From positions 1 through 64,000 of the forward strand of contig CAZKAP010000002.1 of assembly GCA_964550895.1 (NCBI GenBank): a stretch of DNA of 64,000 nt. Reading direction: 5' to 3'. Below, one piece after another: positions 59,876-64,000 of the stretch (positions are counted from its first letter, which is position 1; each line of letters begins with the position of its first letter). The position numbers were made by a program, and so were the translations under genes. The DNA is from CAZKAP01 sp964550895 (lineage in GTDB: Bacteria; Bacteroidota; Bacteroidia; Flavobacteriales; Flavobacteriaceae). The notes below the pieces were generated by a model that had not been told where the DNA came from, ran no database searches, and saw only the letters and a program-made list of their open reading frames with translations.

Positions 59876-61468
59876 TCAGAGGATATAATCTGTACTGATA
59901 AAATTGCTTTCCTTGGCTGCCAGCAATTGCTCTACGGTACGATTGTTCAATTCGTTGTCCTTAAATGCGACAAACGTGCGGATGGAAAAGGAACGCAGCG
60001 CATCGTGCACGCTTAGGGTCGACTGGGCGGAGTCCTTTCTGCCGGTAAACGGATATACATCCGGGCCTCTCTGGCAACTGCTGTTCAGGTTTACCCGACA
60101 AACCAGATTCGCCAGGGTGTCGATAAGGGGCGAGAGTTTATGAACGTCCTGTCCGAACAGACTCACCTGCTGCCCGTAATTGGAGTCCGCCATGTCGTTC
60201 AGGGGCTCGCTGATCTCGCTGAATCCGATTACGGGTATAATGGGTCCGAATTGTTCTTCCTGGTAGACCCTCATTTCCCGGGTTACAGGATGAATAACGG
60301 CGGGCCAGATGTAATTCTCGGTACGCTGACCTCCTCTGGCGTTCACCACCTGACCGCCCCTGTCGAGGGCATCATCGATCAGTTCCTGTATGTAATCCGG
60401 CTTACCCGGTTCGGGCAACGGGGTGAGCATTACCCCGTCGTCCCATGGATTTCCATATTTAAGGGAATCCACTGCGTGGGAGTAAAGCTCCAGAAACTTC
60501 TCCCTGATGGATTCGTGGACGTAGATAACCTTGAGGGCCGTACAGCGCTGACCGTTAAAGGAAAGCGTTCCGGATATACACTCCTTCACCGTCAGATCCA
60601 GATCCGCGTCTGGAAGTATAATAGCCGGGTTCTTGGCCTCCAAACCGAGGACAAGCCGCAGTCGATTGCTCTTGGGATGCTGGTCCTGAAGTGCATTGGC
60701 CGAGACGCTGTTTCCAATCAGGGCAAGTACATCCACTTTCCCTGTTTTCATGATGGGAGCGGCTACCGTCCTGCCCCTGCCAAAGAGTACGTTTACCACG
60801 CCACAAGGGAAGCTGGTCTGAAAGGCCTCCAGCAAAGGAGTGATTAGTAATACCCCGTGTTTGGCCGGTTTAAATATGGCCGTATTCCCCATGATTATAG
60901 CGGGAATCAGCAAGGCGAAAGTTTCGTTCAGCGGATAGTTATAAGGGCCCAGGCACAGGACCACCCCAAGCGGACCCCTCCTGACATGGGCGTAAACTCC
61001 TTCGTGCTTCTGGAAATTCGAAGACTTTCGATCCAATTCCTTATACTCCTCTATGGTATCGTAGATGTACTTTACCGTACGATCGAATTCCTTGCGCGAG
61101 TCGGGCAGGGACTTTCCAATTTCCCACATCAGCAATTGGACAACCCGCTCCCTCTGGGCCTCCATCTTCTTGACGAAGGCTTCCATACAGGCGATGCGGT
61201 CCTTGACCTTCATGGTGGGCCAGACCCCCTGCCCCTGATCATAGGCCTTCAGGGCAGCATCCAGGGCCTCCAGGGCTTCTTCTTCCCCCAAAACCGGAGT
61301 AGTGCCCAAAAAGGTCGGTTTGTAGTCTTCTGTGGAGGAAATGGTCGAATATACTTCGGCCTCTTTCCCTTCCCATTTACGCAATTCCCCATCTACCAAA
61401 TATTCTTTCTGGTAAATGGGTTCGTCAACGGCGAATTCCGCAGGAATGTTTACGCGTGTATTGTTCAT
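59876..61468 (-). CDS. GapN-like aldehyde dehydrogenase (non-phosphorylating GAPDH type)
   Basis: A 530-residue NAD(P)-dependent aldehyde dehydrogenase. The nucleotide-binding and fold motifs are seen in LGPYNYPLNE and FKPAKHG; the catalytic Glu is in LGLEAKNP and the catalytic Cys in NGQRCTALK. The close match of the FGPIIPVIGF region and the overall length suggest the GapN branch, which oxidises glyceraldehyde-3-phosphate to 3-phosphoglycerate and makes NADPH. A broader aldehyde range is possible. A perfect 14-bp palindrome lies 17 bp upstream of its ATG. Confidence 0.85.
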   Translation of the reverse strand: MNNTRVNIPAEFAVDEPIYQKEYLVDGELRKWEGKEAEVYSTISSTEDYKPTFLGTTPVLGEEEALEALDAALKAYDQGQGVWPTMKVKDRIACMEAFVKKMEAQRERVVQLLMWEIGKSLPDSRKEFDRTVKYIYDTIEEYKELDRKSSNFQKHEGVYAHVRRGPLGVVLCLGPYNYPLNETFALLIPAIIMGNTAIFKPAKHGVLLITPLLEAFQTSFPCGVVNVLFGRGRTVAAPIMKTGKVDVLALIGNSVSANALQDQHPKSNRLRLVLGLEAKNPAIILPDADLDLTVKECISGTLSFNGQRCTALKVIYVHESIREKFLELYSHAVDSLKYGNPWDDGVMLTPLPEPGKPDYIQELIDDALDRGGQVVNARGGQRTENYIWPAVIHPVTREMRVYQEEQFGPIIPVIGFSEISEPLNDMADSNYGQQVSLFGQDVHKLSPLIDTLANLVCRVNLNSSCQRGPDVYPFTGRKDSAQSTLSVHDALRSFSIRTFVAFKDNELNNRTVEQLLAAKESNFISTDYIL

Positions 61469-61484
61469 AGCAATCTTTTTTCTG

Positions 61485-61498
61485 TTCCTATATAGGAA
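61485..61498. promoter_or_regulatory. Perfect 14-bp palindrome upstream of the GapN-like gene
   Basis: TTCCTATATAGGAA reads the same on both strands. It ends 16 bp from the ATG of the dehydrogenase gene (61468), where a repressor could block transcription. The motif differs from the GGA-N5-TCC array at 30.1 kb, so a different regulator is expected. Confidence 0.45.
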
Positions 61499-61544
61499 AG
61501 CTTATTTTCTGGTGAAGGTACAAACTGCGTGCTGAAACCCCTGC

Positions 61545-61559
61545 AATAGCCGGGCTATT
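61545..61559. repeat. Short inverted repeat after ilvC
   Basis: AATAGC-CGG-GCTATT is a perfect 6-bp hairpin with a 3-nt loop, 35 bp past the ilvC stop on the minus strand. It has no T-run, so it could be a weak terminator of the ilv run or a site for the GapN-like gene. Confidence 0.35.
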
Positions 61560-61593
61560 CAACAAACCCTTTAAACACAACGACTATGGAATT

Positions 61594-63066
61594 TTAGAGG
61601 GGTTTCATGGCCGTCATCGAGGCGCGCAGCCGTGCGCCCACAACCTCTACATCGTGGCTCCGTATGGCCCGGTTTACTTCCACTAAGCGGATATTATCCA
61701 CCCCGGTATCCTCGCCTTCGGCATACACTTGACCTATTACTTCTTTATCGATCTTCTTCATGAAGCCTTCCAGCAGGGGCTTACAGGCGTGATCGAACAG
61801 GTAGCAGCCGTATTCGGCGGTATCTGAAATGACCCAGTTCATCTCAAATAGCTTTTTTCGGGCTATAGTATTGGCGATGAGCGGAGTTTCATGAAGGGAT
61901 TCGTAGTAGGCCGATTCTCCTATAATTCCCGAGGCGGTCATGGTTTCATAGGCCAGTTCCACGCCCGATTTGACAAAGGCCACCATAAGCACACCCCTAT
62001 CGTAGTATTCCTGCTCGCGAATTGGCTGAGGACCGGCCGGGGTCTTCTCGAAGGCCGTTTCAGCGGTCTCGGCCCTCCACTGCAACAGATCCTTATCGCC
62101 TGCCGCCCAGTCCTCCATCATGGTAGCGGAGAATTTACCGCTCATGATATCGTCCATGTGCTTCTCGAACAAGGGCCGCATAATGCCCTTGAGTTCTTCG
62201 GCCAGCTCGAAGGCCTTTATCTTTGCGGGATTTGAGAGCCGATCCATCATGTTGGTGATGCCACCGTGTTTGAGCCCTTCGGTTATGGTTTCCCAGCCGT
62301 ACTGAACCAGTCGGGAAGCAAAGCCCGGATCGATCCCTTCTTCCAGCATCTTGTTGAATGATAAAATGGAACCGGTCTGCAGCAATCCGCAGAGAATGGT
62401 CTGTTCTCCCATCAGGTCCGACTTGACTTCGGCTACGAAAGAAGACTCCAGTACACCGGCCTTATGTCCTCCGGTGGCAACGGCATAGGCCTTTGCCTGC
62501 TCCAGCCCTTTCCCCTCCGGATCGTTTTCCGGATGCACGGCGATCAGGGTCGGGACACCGAATCCCCGCCTGTACTCTTCCCGGACCTCGGAACCGGGGC
62601 TCTTTGGGGCCACCATGATCACCGTAAGGTCCTCACGAATTTTCATCCCCTCTTCCACGATGTTGAATCCGTGGGAATACGAAAGTGTAGCCCCTTCTTT
62701 CATCAGGGGCATTACCGCACTTACCACTGCGGTATGCTGCTTGTCCGGCGTCAGGTTTACCACCAGATCCGCTGTGGGTATCAGCTCCTCATAGGGGCCT
62801 ACCGGAAAGTTGTTCTCCGTGGCATTGAGGAATGATGTCCTTTTCTCCTGGATGGCAGCGGGTCGCAGGGCATAGGATATATCCAATCCCGAATCCCTCA
62901 TATTCAGGCCCTGGTTCAGGCCCTGTGCACCGCAACCCACTATCACTATCTTCTTTCCTTTTAGCGCACTGACCCCGGCTTCAAATTCGCTGGGTTCCAT
63001 GAAACGGCACTTGCCCAACTGGGCGAGTTGTCCCCTGAGCGGCAGGGAATTGAAATAATTCGACAT
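61594..63066 (-). CDS. ilvC: Ketol-acid reductoisomerase (class II)
   Basis: A 490-residue NADPH enzyme of valine, isoleucine and leucine synthesis. IVGCGAQGLNQGLNMRDSG near residue 40 is the nucleotide-binding loop, SYALR follows, and SHGFNIVEEG is the substrate region. The length of about 490 marks the long class II form as in E. coli. It lies 1 bp after ilvN. The products feed the 2-oxo acids that the E1 enzymes of this window decarboxylate. Confidence 0.96.
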   Translation of the reverse strand: MSNYFNSLPLRGQLAQLGKCRFMEPSEFEAGVSALKGKKIVIVGCGAQGLNQGLNMRDSGLDISYALRPAAIQEKRTSFLNATENNFPVGPYEELIPTADLVVNLTPDKQHTAVVSAVMPLMKEGATLSYSHGFNIVEEGMKIREDLTVIMVAPKSPGSEVREEYRRGFGVPTLIAVHPENDPEGKGLEQAKAYAVATGGHKAGVLESSFVAEVKSDLMGEQTILCGLLQTGSILSFNKMLEEGIDPGFASRLVQYGWETITEGLKHGGITNMMDRLSNPAKIKAFELAEELKGIMRPLFEKHMDDIMSGKFSATMMEDWAAGDKDLLQWRAETAETAFEKTPAGPQPIREQEYYDRGVLMVAFVKSGVELAYETMTASGIIGESAYYESLHETPLIANTIARKKLFEMNWVISDTAEYGCYLFDHACKPLLEGFMKKIDKEVIGQVYAEGEDTGVDNIRLVEVNRAIRSHDVEVVGARLRASMTAMKPL

Positions 63067-63067
63067 G

Positions 63068-63610
63068 TTATTGATTATCGGTTTCGTTGAGTTGAAATTC
63101 CTTGAGTATATCGGTGATGGGCATGCTCTCCCGGGTCACCGCGATGCGGCCTGTTCGCACGAATTGCAGGATGCCATAGGGCTCCAGACGATCGTGCATC
63201 TCGTCGATTTCATGCCTGCGACCGGTTTTCGCCATCACAAAGAAATCGCGGTTTACCGTAACTATGGTCGCATGGCTCTCCTTGATCTCGTTTTGTATCT
63301 GCGGCTCATCGAACAGCAGGTGGGACGCGATCTTAAAAAGCGCCGACTCCTGATAGATGATTTCGCTGTCCCAATGATAATACGCCTTGATTACCTCGAT
63401 CTGTTTTTCCACCTGAAATACGATCCTTCGCGTCCATTCTTCCGTGGTAAAAACCACGATAGTAAACTTGGATACGTGGGGAATCTCCGACTTGGATACG
63501 TTCAGGCTCTCGATGTTGATATGCCTCTTGAGGAATATCCCGGATATGCGATTGAGCAGCCCCACGTTGTTCTCTGAATATACGGATATGGTAAACCACT
63601 GTTTTTCCAT
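63068..63610 (-). CDS. ilvN: Acetolactate synthase small (regulatory) subunit
   Basis: A 180-residue protein with an N-terminal ACT domain (ISVYSENNVGLLNRISGIFLKR is the effector-binding pattern) and a C-terminal domain that activates the large subunit. It gives feedback control by valine. It lies between ilvB (6 bp) and ilvC (1 bp). Confidence 0.94.
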   Translation of the reverse strand: MEKQWFTISVYSENNVGLLNRISGIFLKRHINIESLNVSKSEIPHVSKFTIVVFTTEEWTRRIVFQVEKQIEVIKAYYHWDSEIIYQESALFKIASHLLFDEPQIQNEIKESHATIVTVNRDFFVMAKTGRRHEIDEMHDRLEPYGILQFVRTGRIAVTRESMPITDILKEFQLNETDNQ

Positions 63611-63616
63611 GGCCCT

Positions 63617-64000
63617 TTATTTTAAGCGAATCTCGGATACCGAGGCCCCCGAAGGAATCATCGGAAATACGTTGTCCTCGCGTTCGACTCGTACCTCGAG
63701 GAATGCCGGCCCTTCGCTGTCGATGAGTTCCTGAACGGCACCCGCCAGTTCCGGACGGGAGTCTACGCGCCGGGCTGGAATAAAATATCCTTCGGCTATG
63801 CGCACAAAATCAGGATTGATCATTACCGTCGAGGCATACCGGCTCTCGAAGAACAGCTCCTGCCACTGGCGAACCATGCCCAGATGGTCGTTGTTCAGCA
63901 AGACGATCTTTACCGGTAGCTTGTGCTGATGTATAATGCCAAGCTCCTGCAGGGTCATCTGAAAGCCCCCATCTCCGACTACAGCGACAACCTCCCTGTC
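63617..64000 (-). CDS. ilvB: Acetolactate synthase large subunit, C-terminal part (cut by window end)
   Basis: The last 127 residues of a ThDP-dependent enzyme; the gene continues beyond base 64000. The ThDP/Mg motif VGDGGFQMT is at the very edge and NNDHLGMVRQWQ follows, typical of acetolactate synthase. With ilvN and ilvC it forms the branched-chain amino-acid run. An ATG at 63958 is inside the motif and is not the true start. Confidence 0.93.
   Translation of the reverse strand, partial: DREVVAVVGDGGFQMTLQELGIIHQHKLPVKIVLLNNDHLGMVRQWQELFFESRYASTVMINPDFVRIAEGYFIPARRVDSRPELAGAVQELIDSEGPAFLEVRVEREDNVFPMIPSGASVSEIRLK

Noticed and set aside
1..64000. tRNA, rRNA or transposase genes
   Set aside because: No cloverleaf-like, ribosomal or transposase sequence was noticed in any gap; a tRNAscan-SE or Infernal run would be decisive.

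Overview
The window is a stretch of bacterial chromosome from the Bacteroidota, most likely the family Flavobacteriaceae. The grounds are the fused alpha/beta 2-oxoacid dehydrogenase E1 proteins, an S46 dipeptidyl peptidase, DUF1835, a gluzincin/beta-barrel protein, a TlpA lipoprotein with a DUF4369-like N-terminus, and upstream boxes of the Bacteroidota type TAnnTTTG in place of Shine-Dalgarno sites. The G+C content looks high for the family by eye, so a genus such as Robiginitalea would fit, but I cannot prove the genus. I saw no tRNA, rRNA, CRISPR array or transposase gene.

Left end (1-8.7 kb): two 59-bp repeats and a hairpin, a small unknown gene, then one minus-strand run of nine closely packed genes read from 8687 down to 772. 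It encodes a fused branched-chain 2-oxoacid dehydrogenase E1, an FAD oxidoreductase, a methyltransferase, a type III polyketide synthase, a FabI-like enoyl reductase, a FabZ-like dehydratase, a ketosynthase, an acyl carrier protein and a two-helix membrane protein. Four junctions are 4-bp stop/start overlaps or abutments. I read this as a biosynthetic operon in which a small dedicated fatty-acid module builds an acyl-ACP starter, perhaps branched, that the type III synthase extends; the ring is then methylated and oxidised. It is the main candidate for an undescribed system.

8.7-30 kb: mostly housekeeping genes. They include a 2OG-Fe(II) oxygenase, a SUI1 factor, DUF1835, a binding protein, a receiver-only response regulator, uracil-DNA glycosylase, MutS2 without an Smr domain, a DCC protein, a dicarboxylate symporter, chorismate synthase, an LpxH-like phosphatase, a large FAD/Fe-S dehydrogenase, a TlpA lipoprotein, a retropepsin-like PDZ protein, a rhomboid, an LpxL-like acyltransferase, phosphoglucosamine mutase and an ACP phosphodiesterase.

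29.3-31.5 kb: a LexA/S24-type repressor faces a DUF4130-like gene across an array of four GGA-N5-TCC sites at 17-18 bp spacing, a clear operator array.

31.5-49.5 kb: uvrA, a LOG protein, a degenerate M1 peptidase with a predicted outer-membrane barrel, a second fused E1, DoxX, holA diverging from a lone HsdR_N nuclease-like gene with start codons 2 bp apart, a glycosyltransferase, an OmpA lipoprotein and a YciO protein separated by a bidirectional terminator, a histidine kinase broken by an in-frame TAG, and a UvrD/PcrA helicase.

49.5-64 kb: secreted or surface hydrolases (M20, patatin, M1, S46), recG, a GapN-like dehydrogenase and the ilvB-ilvN-ilvC run; ilvB is cut by the window end. No gene-free stretch exceeds 300 bases.
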